Below are positions 33,962-44,086 of a DNA stretch of 64,000 nt, piece by piece. The notes beneath the pieces are model-generated. The model saw nothing but the letters and a program-made list of their open reading frames with translations. It made no database searches and was not told the DNA's origin. Source of the DNA: JALHTV01 sp049510055 (lineage in GTDB: Bacteria > Planctomycetota > Phycisphaerae > SM23-33); NCBI GenBank assembly GCA_049510055.1, contig JBEKZI010000002.1, positions 1 through 64,000 of the forward strand, written 5' to 3'. Numbering within the stretch: position 1 is the stretch's first letter; each line of letters opens with the position of its first letter. The position numbers were made by a program, and so were the translations under genes.

Positions 33962-35026
33962 TCAGTAAACCCGCCGTGGCAGCCTGACGGGCCTTCCCAG
34001 GCGTTGGGAGCGGTACAGGCCCTCCAGGATGGCGATGACGGCCCGGCTTTGGGCAGGTGGCACCGGCACGGCCGTGCGGCCAAGGATGGCCTCGGCGAAC
34101 AGGCGGATCTCTGTGTGGTAGGGCTTTTCGGCCGCCTGGCGGACCTCCAGTCGCTTGTCGGCGAAGTCATGGCGGGTGTGGTCGTAGTACTCGCATTCCG
34201 GCCAGGTCGCGCCGGCCTCGGTGCCGAACAGGTCGATCCGCTGCTGCTGGCGGATCTTGGTGTTGAGCATCCAGCTGCATTCCAGCGTCAGCGCGGCGCC
34301 GTCGGCGAAACGCACCAACGCGGCGGCGAAGTCTTCCACGTCCAGGCGCTTCTTGTCGAAGCAGCCCCAGTTCCATTCGCTCCAGCTATCCGGCCGGCGG
34401 GCCAGCTTGGTCACGGCCAGGCCGTCCACCGAGACCGGATCGAAGTTGTCCATTAGGTGCATGGCCAGGTCCAGCACGTGGACGCCCACGTCGATGCACG
34501 CCCCGCCGCCGGAAAGCCGCCGGAAGATAAAGCCCTCGCGCGTGGGCAGCATCCGCCGCCGCAGGTACCAGGCGCGGGCGTAGTAGACTTCCCCCAGCGG
34601 ATGGCGCATCAGGTATTTCTTGAGGGCCAAGCTGGTGGACTCGAACCGCTGGTGTTGGGCGCACATGAGCTTTCGCCGCGCCTTGATCGCCGCGGCCATC
34701 ATCGCATCCACGTCCTTGGCCGTCAGGGCCAGGGGCTTTTCGCACAGCGCGTGCTTGCCGCTGCGCAGGGCGGCGATGGTCAGGGGGGCGTGGAGGCGGT
34801 TGGGCGTGATGATGTCCACCACGTCGATGTCTTTGCGGGCCAGCAGCCGCCCGGCCGAAGGCTCGACGTCGGGAATGCCGAACATCTTGGCCCGCTCGAC
34901 CGCGCGCGAACGGACGATGTCCGTGATAGCGACCAGCCGGACGCCCTTGAGGCGCGTCCAGCCCTCACCGTGCATGCCGGCGATTCCCCCCGCCCCGATC
35001 ATGCCCACGCGCAGCGGCCGGCTCAT
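33962..35026 (-). CDS. Gfo/Idh/MocA family oxidoreductase
   Basis: The ~354-residue protein has an N-terminal Rossmann fold ('VGMIGAGGIAGMHGEGW') for NAD(P)(H), the 'CEKPLALTAKD' motif with the conserved EKP Lys, and a C-terminal alpha/beta domain with 'GGGACIDVGVHVLDLAMHL' holding the catalytic His region. Members oxidise or reduce sugars and inositols, often as part of glycan breakdown; the substrate cannot be read from sequence. ATG 35026 is chosen because AGGAGAG lies just upstream. It is on the same strand as the GH35 gene, separated by the AT-rich control region. Confidence 0.93.
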   Translation of the reverse strand: MSRPLRVGMIGAGGIAGMHGEGWTRLKGVRLVAITDIVRSRAVERAKMFGIPDVEPSAGRLLARKDIDVVDIITPNRLHAPLTIAALRSGKHALCEKPLALTAKDVDAMMAAAIKARRKLMCAQHQRFESTSLALKKYLMRHPLGEVYYARAWYLRRRMLPTREGFIFRRLSGGGACIDVGVHVLDLAMHLMDNFDPVSVDGLAVTKLARRPDSWSEWNWGCFDKKRLDVEDFAAALVRFADGAALTLECSWMLNTKIRQQQRIDLFGTEAGATWPECEYYDHTRHDFADKRLEVRQAAEKPYHTEIRLFAEAILGRTAVPVPPAQSRAVIAILEGLYRSQRLGRPVRLPRRVY

Positions 35027-35192
35027 GGAATGGCTCTCCTTTGACTCCAGCGGCTTTCCAAACGCTGATAAAAGCATAGGACAACGGCGGGGCATTCACA
35101 AGACTTGCAACCGCCGCGGTGAGCTCGCCGCTGTCCGCCGCGCCGCGGAGCCGGGGCGAAGCGTCCAAGACCCGCCGAATCCTTGATTCGCC

Positions 35193-35221
35193 TTGACAGC
35201 CTTTGCGGCCAAACCTACCAT
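35193..35221 (+). promoter_or_regulatory. strong promoter, TTGACA-17-TACCAT
   Basis: TTGACA (35193-35198) and TACCAT (35216-35221) are 17 bases apart, 50 bases before the ATG of the secreted protein at 35272. The 14 bases CAAACCTACCATCG (35210-35223) covering the -10 box recur identically at 56081-56094, at the btuF-like promoter. Confidence 0.65.
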
Positions 35222-35271
35222 CGGTCCCCGGCGAAAAGCAAAGTTCCGCTAGCCTGGAGGACGGGTAAATC

Positions 35272-36525
35272 ATGGGTTCGTTCATACGCCGTTTCGCGGG
35301 TGTGTTCCTGGGAATTCTCTTGTGTTGGAGCACGATGGCCTGGGGCCAAGGGGCCGCCAGGACGGCCACGTCCCGGCCTCGATCGCGGGGCGGGAGAGCG
35401 GCAGCCGTGACGACGACAGCTCCGGCCCCGGCCGCGGCCACGGCTCCGGCGGCCACCATGCCGGCGGAAGCGCTGCCGGAGATTCAGATTCCCGCGATGT
35501 CGCTGAAGTCCGGCCTGCTCGAGGCCGACCTGACCGTCGTCGACCGCTACATCGCCTTCTGGGTGGGCAAGCTGACTAACGCCACCGACGAGAACACCAT
35601 TCTGGAAGCCCGCAAGCGTTTAATCACCGGTTATCGCAAGTACGACAGTTGGCAGTACCAGAACGTTTACGCGGGCCGGGCCTCCAAGGCCCTGCTTCCC
35701 CTGCTGGAGGTGCAGGAGGTGCAAAAACAGATCAACGCCGCCCTGGCGATCTCGCAGATGCGCCAGGTGACCGTTCAGCCGGCCCTGGAAGTGCTGGTGG
35801 TCAATCCCAATCCGGCCCTGCGGCTGTACGGCTGGGCGGGATACCGGGGCATCCGCATGCTGGTGCTGGGCCAGGGCAAAGAAGCGGTGGACGTGATGAT
35901 GAAATCGCTGGCGAAGGCGTCGCTGACGGAGGATTCCGGGGCGGTGATGGGCGCGGTCCTGGGGATGATGTACCTGGACCCGGACCGCCCCTCGATGGTG
36001 ACGCCGGTGATGTTCGAAGACGCGCGCGAGCGGTTGTTCCAGACGTTCCGCCAGGCTTGGCCGCGGGTGTGCACCAAGGTGCTGGAGGGCGACGCGGATA
36101 TGACCGCCGCCGCCGGCGACGGGCTGAGCGCCCTGCGGAAAATGTCGGCCGGCGTGGCCGCCAAGGGAGAGATTCCGCAAGGGGCGGTGCAGATGATCGT
36201 AGACCTGGCGTCCTGCGCGTCCAAGGCCTATGCCAAGGCCGTGGGGAACGGCTTGCCGTCCGTCAGCGCCGAGGCGCTGCTTCGCGACAGCGAGGACGCC
36301 CTGAACGCCATCACGGAGCTGCGCCGGGCGCCGATTTCCGAAGCCCTAGCCGCCAAGAACGAGGCGGAACGCGCCGCGGCGGTCGATGACGCCGTCGACA
36401 AGTGGATCGACTTCCTCAAGAACGCCAACTGGCCGATTCAGGAGCCGAAGTTCCAGGCCTCCGCGGGGGCCGCCACGTCGCAGCCGGCCCCGGCAGCAGC
36501 GCCGGCCCCGACCTCGACCCCATAA
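35272..36525 (+). CDS. secreted alpha-helical protein of unknown function
   Basis: No family is recognised. The 417-residue protein starts with a clear signal peptide ('RRFAGVFLGILLCWSTMAWGQ', shown in part; cleavage near residue 26). A ~45-residue Thr/Ala/Pro-rich linker follows, then about 300 mostly helical residues with HEAT/TPR-like regularity ('NPALRLYGWAGYRGIRMLVLG'), and a second Ala/Pro/Thr-rich tail. The linkers suggest a periplasmic or surface protein. The middle segment contains few Cys and no catalytic motif. It has its own promoter at 35193. The methyltransferase gene follows after 66 bases on the same strand. Confidence 0.85.
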   Translation: MGSFIRRFAGVFLGILLCWSTMAWGQGAARTATSRPRSRGGRAAAVTTTAPAPAAATAPAATMPAEALPEIQIPAMSLKSGLLEADLTVVDRYIAFWVGKLTNATDENTILEARKRLITGYRKYDSWQYQNVYAGRASKALLPLLEVQEVQKQINAALAISQMRQVTVQPALEVLVVNPNPALRLYGWAGYRGIRMLVLGQGKEAVDVMMKSLAKASLTEDSGAVMGAVLGMMYLDPDRPSMVTPVMFEDARERLFQTFRQAWPRVCTKVLEGDADMTAAAGDGLSALRKMSAGVAAKGEIPQGAVQMIVDLASCASKAYAKAVGNGLPSVSAEALLRDSEDALNAITELRRAPISEALAAKNEAERAAAVDDAVDKWIDFLKNANWPIQEPKFQASAGAATSQPAPAAAPAPTSTP

Positions 36526-36591
36526 TCCCGTCCTACGGATAGAATGCATCCAACGTCGCGATTTGCGGCGCCTATCGGCAGGTGAATCGCC

Positions 36592-37818
36592 ATGTCCGCT
36601 CGCTCCATCGCCCAAGACCCGGCAGACTGGCGGACCTCGGTGGCGGTCGCCGCGCTGAACGAGCAGACCTTCATCCGTCTCGTGCTGAGCGGCCAGGTCG
36701 GTCCCGGCGCGCCGGGATCGCCGCGATGGAAAAAGGTTTCCGTCCGGCCGGTGCTCGTCCGCGGCCGGCGGTGCTGGCAATTCTCGTACTTCGACGCCGC
36801 CCGCAACGTCGTGGCCAACTTCACCCGCGCCAAGCTGGACAAGCCCCTGGCGGACGTCCTGGCCATGCCTTTCGGCCACGTCGAGGTGCAATCGACCGCC
36901 GGCGGCCTGCACATCCGCATCACGAAAAAGGGCAAGGTGCTGATGAGCCGCGGCAAGCCCGCCCCCGCGGCCGCCCCGGCCGACCTGGCCCACAACCGCC
37001 CCAAGGACTACCTGCTGCCGCCGGAAAGCCACGGGCCGTTCCTGCGGGCCATCGGCGTGGCCGATAGCCGCGGGCAGGTCCGGCCGACCATGCAGGGCAA
37101 GTTCGCGCAGGTGAACGAGTTCTTGCGCGTCATCGACCAGACGATCGCTCCGTTGGGCCGTGGCGGGCGGACTATTTCCATCGTCGATTGCGGCTGCGGC
37201 AGCGCGTACCTGACCTTCGCGGCGTTCCATTTTCTCCGCAATGTTCGCGGCCTGGACGTTCGTGTGGCCGGCATCGACGCCAAGGCCGATCTGGTCGCCA
37301 AGTGCGCGGCGCTGCAAAAGGAGCTGGGCTACCAAGAGCTGGAGTTCTCCGCCTGCACCATCGCCGACTATGCCCCGCCCGGGCCGGTGGACGCGGTGCT
37401 CAGCCTGCACGCCTGCGACACGGCCACGGATGAAGCTATCGCCCGCGGCGTGCAGTGGGGCAGTGCCGTCATCCTGGCCGCCCCGTGCTGCCAGCACGAG
37501 CTGCATCATCAGCTCAAGACGGAACTGTTCCGCCCGCTGCTGCGGCACGGCATCCTCCGCGAGCGCCTGGCTGACCTGCTGACCGACGCGTTCCGCGCGG
37601 CCGCCCTGCGAATCACGGGCTACCGCACGGCCGTGGTGGAGTTCGTCTCGCCGGAACACACGGCCAAGAATCTCCTGATTCGCGCCGAGGCGGGCCTCAA
37701 GCCCGGGGCGGCGGAATTCATCCGCGAATACCAGGCCCTCCGCGACTTCTGGCAAGTCCGCCCGGCCATCGAGGAATTGCTGGGGGAATCTTTTCGTCAT
37801 TTCCTGGCAGCAGACTAG
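36592..37818 (+). CDS. class I SAM-dependent methyltransferase (Methyltransf_32-like)
   Basis: The 408-residue protein has an N-terminal ~140-residue domain of unknown role, with 'NRPKDYLLPPESHGPFLRAIGV' in part, and a C-terminal Rossmann methyltransferase domain. The SAM-binding motif I is 'IVDCGCGSAYLTFAAFHFL', then 'VAGIDAKADLV', and 'LSLHACDTATDEAI', 'APCCQHEL' in the catalytic half. The DCGCG and PCCQHEL wording matches the family that includes eukaryotic GSTCD C-terminal domains; substrates are uncharacterised but RNA modification is often suggested. Cytosolic. It is downstream of the secreted protein and upstream of the peptide importer. Confidence 0.85.
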   Translation: MSARSIAQDPADWRTSVAVAALNEQTFIRLVLSGQVGPGAPGSPRWKKVSVRPVLVRGRRCWQFSYFDAARNVVANFTRAKLDKPLADVLAMPFGHVEVQSTAGGLHIRITKKGKVLMSRGKPAPAAAPADLAHNRPKDYLLPPESHGPFLRAIGVADSRGQVRPTMQGKFAQVNEFLRVIDQTIAPLGRGGRTISIVDCGCGSAYLTFAAFHFLRNVRGLDVRVAGIDAKADLVAKCAALQKELGYQELEFSACTIADYAPPGPVDAVLSLHACDTATDEAIARGVQWGSAVILAAPCCQHELHHQLKTELFRPLLRHGILRERLADLLTDAFRAAALRITGYRTAVVEFVSPEHTAKNLLIRAEAGLKPGAAEFIREYQALRDFWQVRPAIEELLGESFRHFLAAD

Positions 37819-37867
37819 TATTCCTCAGTGATTGTCCGGTAATCCGGTTCCCTTCCGGCCGTTTCAG

Positions 37868-37897
37868 TTGACGGGCGCTGCTGCGGCGGTGTTTACT
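37868..37897 (+). promoter_or_regulatory. possible promoter of the peptide-importer operon
   Basis: TTGACG (37868-37873) is followed by TTTACT (37892-37897) with an 18-base spacer; an overlapping TACTAT at 37894 would give 20 bases. The ATG of the binding-protein gene is at 37942. Confidence 0.35.
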
Positions 37898-37941
37898 ATC
37901 GCCGGAGCCGCCGGCGGATAGGCCAGACGAAAGGAATCGTG

Positions 37942-39828
37942 ATGAGATCGGGAAGAAAAACACTGCTCATCCTGGCGTGTGTGGTCGCGGTGGCCGTCGC
38001 CATCGTCGGCTGCGAGAAAAAGGCCGACCATCAGCCGACTACTCAGCCGGTTCGACCTAGCTCATCGCAAGCGGCCGCCACGCAAGCTGTTTCGCCTACG
38101 GGCCAGCAAATCTTTCGGCCGCGGGGCGGCGGGCTGGCGGGCATCTTCGGCCCGGCCACGGCGGAGGGCTACAAGCCCGTCATCGGCCGATTCGGCGGGC
38201 GGATCGTCTTGGCCGCAATGGGGGAGCCCAAGACGTTCAATCCCATCGTCGCCAACGAGACCTCTAGCACCGACGTGGCCGGCTTGATGTGGGAAGGCCT
38301 GACCATCACCAATCCCTGGACGACGGAGGTGGAGGCCAACCTGGCGATCAGTTGGACGCACGACGATAGTGGCCTCGTCTGGACCATCCGCCTGCGCCCG
38401 GGCGTCCAGTGGTCCGATGGCAAGCCTTTCACGGCGGACGACGTGGTATTCACCTACCAGACCCTCTACGACCCCAACATCAGTGCGCCAATGCGCGACC
38501 TGCTGAGCGGGCCGCACGGGGAGAAGTGGAAGGTCGAAAAAATCGACGACCTGACGGTGCGCTTCACGCTGTTCCAGAAAAACGCCATCTTTCCCGAGCT
38601 GATCGGCCAGGCGATCATCCCGCGGCACGCCTTCAAGCCGCTGGTGGACGGCGGGCGGTTCGACGCGGCCCTGGGGACCGACACGCCGCCGGAGAAGTTC
38701 GTGGGCACCGGCCCGTTCCTGCTGGCCCGCTACGAGATCGGCAACCGCGTCGTCATGAAGCGCAACCCGCTGTACTGGCGGACCAACGCCGCCGGCCAGC
38801 GCCTGCCGTATCTGGACGAGATGGTCTTTGTCACCGTGCCCGACTTCAACGTGCAGATGCTGAAGTTCCAGAATGGCGAGGTGGACGTGCTTCAGATGCG
38901 GCCGGCGGATTTCCCCATCCTGGCTAGCCAGCGCCACGCCGACTTCGACCTCTATCGCCTCGGCCCGCGCCTGGGCTGCTTCTTTCTGTTCTTCAACCAA
39001 AACAGCGGCTCGGACAAAGGCGGCAAGCCCTTCGTCGATCCGCGCAAGCTCACCTGGTTCCGCGACCCGCGCTTCCGCCAGGCCATGGCGTACGCCGTGG
39101 ACCGCCGGAGCATCGTGAACGACGTCTTCAACGGCCTGGCCTATCCTGAATACGCCGAATACCCCGACCAGCTCCACTTGCCGTTCGTCCCGCCGGATAT
39201 GCCGCGGTTCGAATACAATCCCGCCAAGGCCAAGGCGCTATTGGCCGAGATGGGCCTGAAGGATCGCAACGGCGACGGCGTGCTGGAGGACGCCGACGGC
39301 CGGGCGGTGGAGTTCAACCTCACCACCAACGCCGAGAACACCGACCGCGTCAAGGTGGCCGAGGTCATCCGCAAGGACCTGGAGAACCTGGGCATTCGCG
39401 TGAACTTCCGCCCGATGGCCTTCAACACGCTGGTCAGCAAGCTGGACGCCACCTTCGACTGGGAGGCCTGCCTGATGGGCCTGACGACCAGCCTGGACCC
39501 GCACTTCGGCGCCAACGTGTGGCTCAGCAGCGGGCAGACCCACATGTGGTTCCCCCAGCAGAAAACGCCCTCGACGAAATGGGAGGCGGAGATCGACAAG
39601 GTCTTCGCCGAAGGCATCCAGGAGCTGGACCCGCAGACGCGCGCGAAGATTTATTGGCGCTACCAGGAAATCGCCGCCGAGGAGCAGCCGCTGATCTACA
39701 TCGTGACGCAGGAGGGCCTGGTCGCGATCCGCACCAAGTTCGCCAACGTCTTTCCCACGGGCCTGACGGCCATGCCGCAGTGGGGCGTGCTGAACCATCT
39801 GGAGGAGATTTACATTAAGGCGGATTAG
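37942..39828 (+). CDS. peptide ABC transporter substrate-binding lipoprotein (family 5)
   Basis: The ~628-residue protein starts with a lipoprotein signal ('LLILACVVAVAVAIVGC', lipidated Cys at about residue 24) and a Gln/Thr/Pro linker. The SBP_bac_5 domain that follows shows 'NPWTTEVEANLAISW', 'FTADDVVFTYQTLYD', 'GTGPFLLARYEIG' and the signature 'AVDRRSIVNDVFNG'. This family captures di/oligopeptides, nickel or sugars. ATG 37942 is preferred over the overlapping GTG 37939 because AAGGA lies 7 bases before it. It heads a five-gene importer operon; YejA/DppA-like use on murein peptides or short peptides is the most likely role. Confidence 0.93.
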   Translation: MRSGRKTLLILACVVAVAVAIVGCEKKADHQPTTQPVRPSSSQAAATQAVSPTGQQIFRPRGGGLAGIFGPATAEGYKPVIGRFGGRIVLAAMGEPKTFNPIVANETSSTDVAGLMWEGLTITNPWTTEVEANLAISWTHDDSGLVWTIRLRPGVQWSDGKPFTADDVVFTYQTLYDPNISAPMRDLLSGPHGEKWKVEKIDDLTVRFTLFQKNAIFPELIGQAIIPRHAFKPLVDGGRFDAALGTDTPPEKFVGTGPFLLARYEIGNRVVMKRNPLYWRTNAAGQRLPYLDEMVFVTVPDFNVQMLKFQNGEVDVLQMRPADFPILASQRHADFDLYRLGPRLGCFFLFFNQNSGSDKGGKPFVDPRKLTWFRDPRFRQAMAYAVDRRSIVNDVFNGLAYPEYAEYPDQLHLPFVPPDMPRFEYNPAKAKALLAEMGLKDRNGDGVLEDADGRAVEFNLTTNAENTDRVKVAEVIRKDLENLGIRVNFRPMAFNTLVSKLDATFDWEACLMGLTTSLDPHFGANVWLSSGQTHMWFPQQKTPSTKWEAEIDKVFAEGIQELDPQTRAKIYWRYQEIAAEEQPLIYIVTQEGLVAIRTKFANVFPTGLTAMPQWGVLNHLEEIYIKAD

Positions 39829-39837
39829 AAGGACGCC

Positions 39838-40806
39838 ATGGGCGCGTACATCGTTCGGCGCATCCTGATTACGCTGGTGATGCTGCTGGCGGCTTCGGTG
39901 CTGGGCTTCGGCGTCATGAAGCTCACGCCGGGCAATTATTTTCAGCGCCTGTTGCAGGACCCGCGGATCAACCGGACCTACGTCGAGCAGGAAATCGCCA
40001 AGCGCGGGCTGAACAAGCCCGTGACCCAACAATACGGCCTGTGGCTGTGGCGGTTGGGGCACGGGGACATGGGGACGAGCTTCATCCACAACCAGCCGGT
40101 CGCGAAGGTCATCGGCAGCCGGCTGATCAACACGCTGGTCATGAACCTGGCCGCCATCACGGTCACCTGGGTGCTGGCCATCCCGCTGGGCATCTACGCG
40201 GCCGTGCACCAGTACCGCTGGTCCGACAAGCTGCTCAGCGGCCTGAGCTTCGTGGGCATGAGCACGCCGGGCTTCTTTCTGGCCTTGCTGCTGATGTGGA
40301 TTTTCTCGGGGCTACTGGGCCTGCTGCCGGCCGGCGGGCTGACCGGCGTGGACCACGACAGGCTCTCCGTCGCGGGCAAGTTGGCCGATTACGCCGCCCA
40401 CCTGGCCATCCCGACCGTCGTGCTGTCGGTGGGCGCATTGGCCAGCCTCCAGCGGATCACGCGGGGCAACATGCTGGAGGTGCTCCGCCAGCAGTACATC
40501 GTCACCGCCCGCGCCAAGGGGCTCAGCGAGCGGCGGGTGATCTACCGCCACGCGCTCCGCAACGCGATCAATCCGCTGATCACGATCTTCGGCTACGAAT
40601 TCGCCGGCCTGTTCAGCGGGGCGGCGCTGATGGAAATCATCCTGAACTATCCCGGCATGGGCATGCTCATGTACGACTCCATCCAGGCCAAGGACGAGCC
40701 GATGGTCATGGCCGGGTTCCTGATGGGCGCGATGATGCTGCTGCTGGGCAATCTCCTGGCCGACGTCCTGCTGGCCGTCGTCGACCCGAGGATCAGCTAC
40801 CGGTAA
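39838..40806 (+). CDS. peptide ABC transporter permease, DppB/OppB type
   Basis: The 322-residue inner-membrane subunit has about six helices. It opens with 'MGAYIVRRILITLVMLLAAS', typical of DppB proteins, and has the cytoplasmic EAA-like loop 'YIVTARAKGLSERRVIYRHALRNA' in part, which contacts the ATPase. A periplasmic segment with 'GDMGTSFIHNQPV' is also standard. It is 9 bases after the binding-protein gene and 5 bases before its partner permease. Confidence 0.95.
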   Translation: MGAYIVRRILITLVMLLAASVLGFGVMKLTPGNYFQRLLQDPRINRTYVEQEIAKRGLNKPVTQQYGLWLWRLGHGDMGTSFIHNQPVAKVIGSRLINTLVMNLAAITVTWVLAIPLGIYAAVHQYRWSDKLLSGLSFVGMSTPGFFLALLLMWIFSGLLGLLPAGGLTGVDHDRLSVAGKLADYAAHLAIPTVVLSVGALASLQRITRGNMLEVLRQQYIVTARAKGLSERRVIYRHALRNAINPLITIFGYEFAGLFSGAALMEIILNYPGMGMLMYDSIQAKDEPMVMAGFLMGAMMLLLGNLLADVLLAVVDPRISYR

Positions 40807-40811
40807 GAACC

Positions 40812-41935
40812 ATGGCCAAAGAAACGTTCCACGACGAGACGGCGGTGATGGCAGAGGCCATGGGGCCTTGGAAGCTGGCCTGGCGCCAGCTTTGCAGGCA
40901 TCGCCTGGCCGTCTGGGCCGGGCGAATCCTCGTGGCCATGTATCTCATCATGCTGCTGGACGGTTTCCTGTGTCCCTACGATTACGACTCCCAGCGGCGC
41001 GACCACGCCTACCATCCGCCCAGCCGGCTGCACGTCTTCGACGCGCAGGGCCGGTTCCATCTCCGCCCGTTCGTCTACGGCAGCGGCTACACTTTCGATC
41101 CCGTCACGTTCGAGCGGCGATGGACGGAGGACCCCGGTCAGATTTATCCGCTGCGATTTTTTGCCGCCGGCGACTCGACGACGATGCTGCTGAGCCTGAT
41201 TCCGATTCATTGGCACTTGTTCGGCGTGGACGCCCCCGGGCGGCTGTACCTGCTGGGGGCCGACTACAACGGCCGCGACATCTTCAGCCGGCTGATCTTC
41301 GCCGGCCGCGTCAGCCTGACCATCGGCCTGGTGGGCACGACCATCAGCATGGTCATCGGCATGCTCATCGGCGGGCTCAGCGGCACCCTCGGCGGCTGGG
41401 GCGACAATCTCATCCAGCGCCTCTGCGAGCTGATCATGCTCATCCCCGGCCTGTACACGTTGATGATCCTATACAACGCCCTGCCCGCGGGGCTCAGCAG
41501 CGTGCAGGTGTACTTCGGGGTGGTGGTGATCCTGGCCTTCATCGGCTGGGCGAGCCTGGCGCGGATCATCCGCGGCATGGTGCTGAGCATCAAGACCAGC
41601 GACTTCGTGACGGCCGCCCGGGCCGCGGGCGTCGGCCCTTGGCGGATCCTGGTCCGCCACGTGCTGCCCGGCACGTTCAGCTACGCCATCGTGGCCGCCT
41701 CGCTGAGTATTCCGGCCTACATCCTGGGCGAGAGCGGCCTGAGCCTCATCGGCATGGGCATTCAGGACCCCACGCCCAGCTGGGGCAACATGCTCCACGA
41801 TGCCGTCAACATCGCCGAGTTGACCAAGCATCCCTGGCTGCTGTGGCCGGGGGCGGCGATCTTCGTCACCGTGATGGCCTTCAACTTCCTGGGCGACGGC
41901 CTGCGCGACGCCCTGGACCCGCGCATGAGGACGTC

Positions 41936-41939
<4 letters not shown>
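40812..41939 (+). CDS. peptide ABC transporter permease, DppC/YejE type
   Basis: The ~375-residue permease has an N-terminal anchor helix ('ILVAMYLIMLLDGF') followed by a periplasmic stretch of about 110 residues, longer than in DppC, as in YejE-like permeases. The core then starts 'LLGADYNGRDIFSRLI' (equivalent to the FGTDxxGRD motif) and includes the ATPase-contact loop 'FVTAARAAGVGPWRILVRHVL'. It ends 'LGDGLRDALDPRM', the classic DppC C terminus. The start is ATG 40812. The four-base overlap with the first ATPase gene couples their translation. Confidence 0.95.
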
Positions 41940-42971
<1,032 letters not shown>

Positions 42972-42979
<8 letters not shown>

Positions 42980-44030
42980 CGCCGGCGGCGACATCCTCCT
43001 GAAGGTCGAAGGGCTGCGGACGTACTTCCCCGTCCGCCGCGGCCTGTTTTCGCGCGTCCACAATTACGTCCGCGCGGTGGACGGCGTGGACCTGACCGTC
43101 CGCCGCGGCCGAACGCTGGGGCTGGTGGGCGAGAGCGGCTCGGGCAAGACCACCGTGGGCCGGACGCTCCTGCGGCTGATGCCGGCCACGGCGGGGCGGG
43201 TGATCTTCGACGGCGTGGACGTGTTTTCGCTGCGGCGCCGGCCGCTGCGAAGCCTGCGGCGGCGGATGCAGATGATCTTCCAGGACCCCGTCGGCTCGCT
43301 GAACCCGCGCATGTCGGTGGGGGACATCGTGGCCGAGCCGCTGGCGGTGCATCACATCGTGCCGCGCCGCCAGCGCCGCCGGCGCGTCGCGGAGATGCTG
43401 GAGCGCGTGGGCCTGTCGCCCGAACACGCCAACCGCTATCCGCACGAATTTTCCGGCGGCCAGCGGCAGCGGGTCGGCGTCGCGCGGGCGCTGGCGACCG
43501 GGCCGGACCTCATCGTGGCCGACGAGCCGGTCAGCGCCCTGGACGTGTCCATCCAGGCCCAGGTGCTCAATCTGCTGGGCGACCTCCAGGCGGAGATGGG
43601 CCTGGCGTACCTGTTCATCGCGCACAACCTGGCCGTCGTGGAGCACTTTGCCGACGAGGTGGCCGTGATGTACCTGGGGAAAATCGTCGAGCAGGCCTCG
43701 CGCGACGCCCTCTACGCCCGGCCGACTCATCCGTACACGCGGGCGCTGCTGTCGGCCGTGCCGCAGCCGGTCCCCGGCCGGCCGAAGCAGACCATACGCC
43801 TGGCGGGGGAAGTCCCCTCGCCGATCAATCCGCCGCCTGGATGTGCGTTCCATCCCCGCTGCCCGCTGACGCGCCAATTGGCTGAAGATACCGACGCCGG
43901 CCGGACGGTGACGATCCTCAGCGAGGGCGAGCCGGTGCGCATTCTGGCCCGTTGCATGACCGAGCAGCCGCGATTGCTCCCCATCCCCGACGACCCCACG
44001 CATTGCCACGCGTGCATGATTCAGCAGTAA
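42972..44030 (+). CDS. peptide ABC transporter ATPase, DppF/OppF type
   Basis: The 352-residue partner ATPase begins 'LLKVEGLRTYFPVRRGLFSR', has Walker A 'GESGSGKTT', 'MIFQDPVGSLNPRM', signature 'FSGGQRQRVGVARAL', Walker B 'LIVADEPVSALDV' and switch 'FIAHNLAVV'. 'THPYTRALLSAVP' and the C-terminal 'GCAFHPRCPL' are the oligopeptide-transporter extension. It forms the nucleotide-binding heterodimer with the product of the preceding gene and completes the importer. It converges on rsgA, with 56 bases between the stops. Confidence 0.96.
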
Positions 44031-44060
44031 TCGCGAGTCGCGAATCTCGAATTGTTTTTC

Positions 44061-44081
44061 GACCTCCGACCTTCGACCTCC
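44061..44081. repeat. three 7-base tandem repeats between convergent genes
   Basis: GACCTCC-GACCTTC-GACCTCC occupies the gap between the importer ATPase and rsgA. No hairpin with a T tract is obvious, so a terminator cannot be assigned with confidence. Confidence 0.4.
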
Positions 44082-44086
44082 GAACT

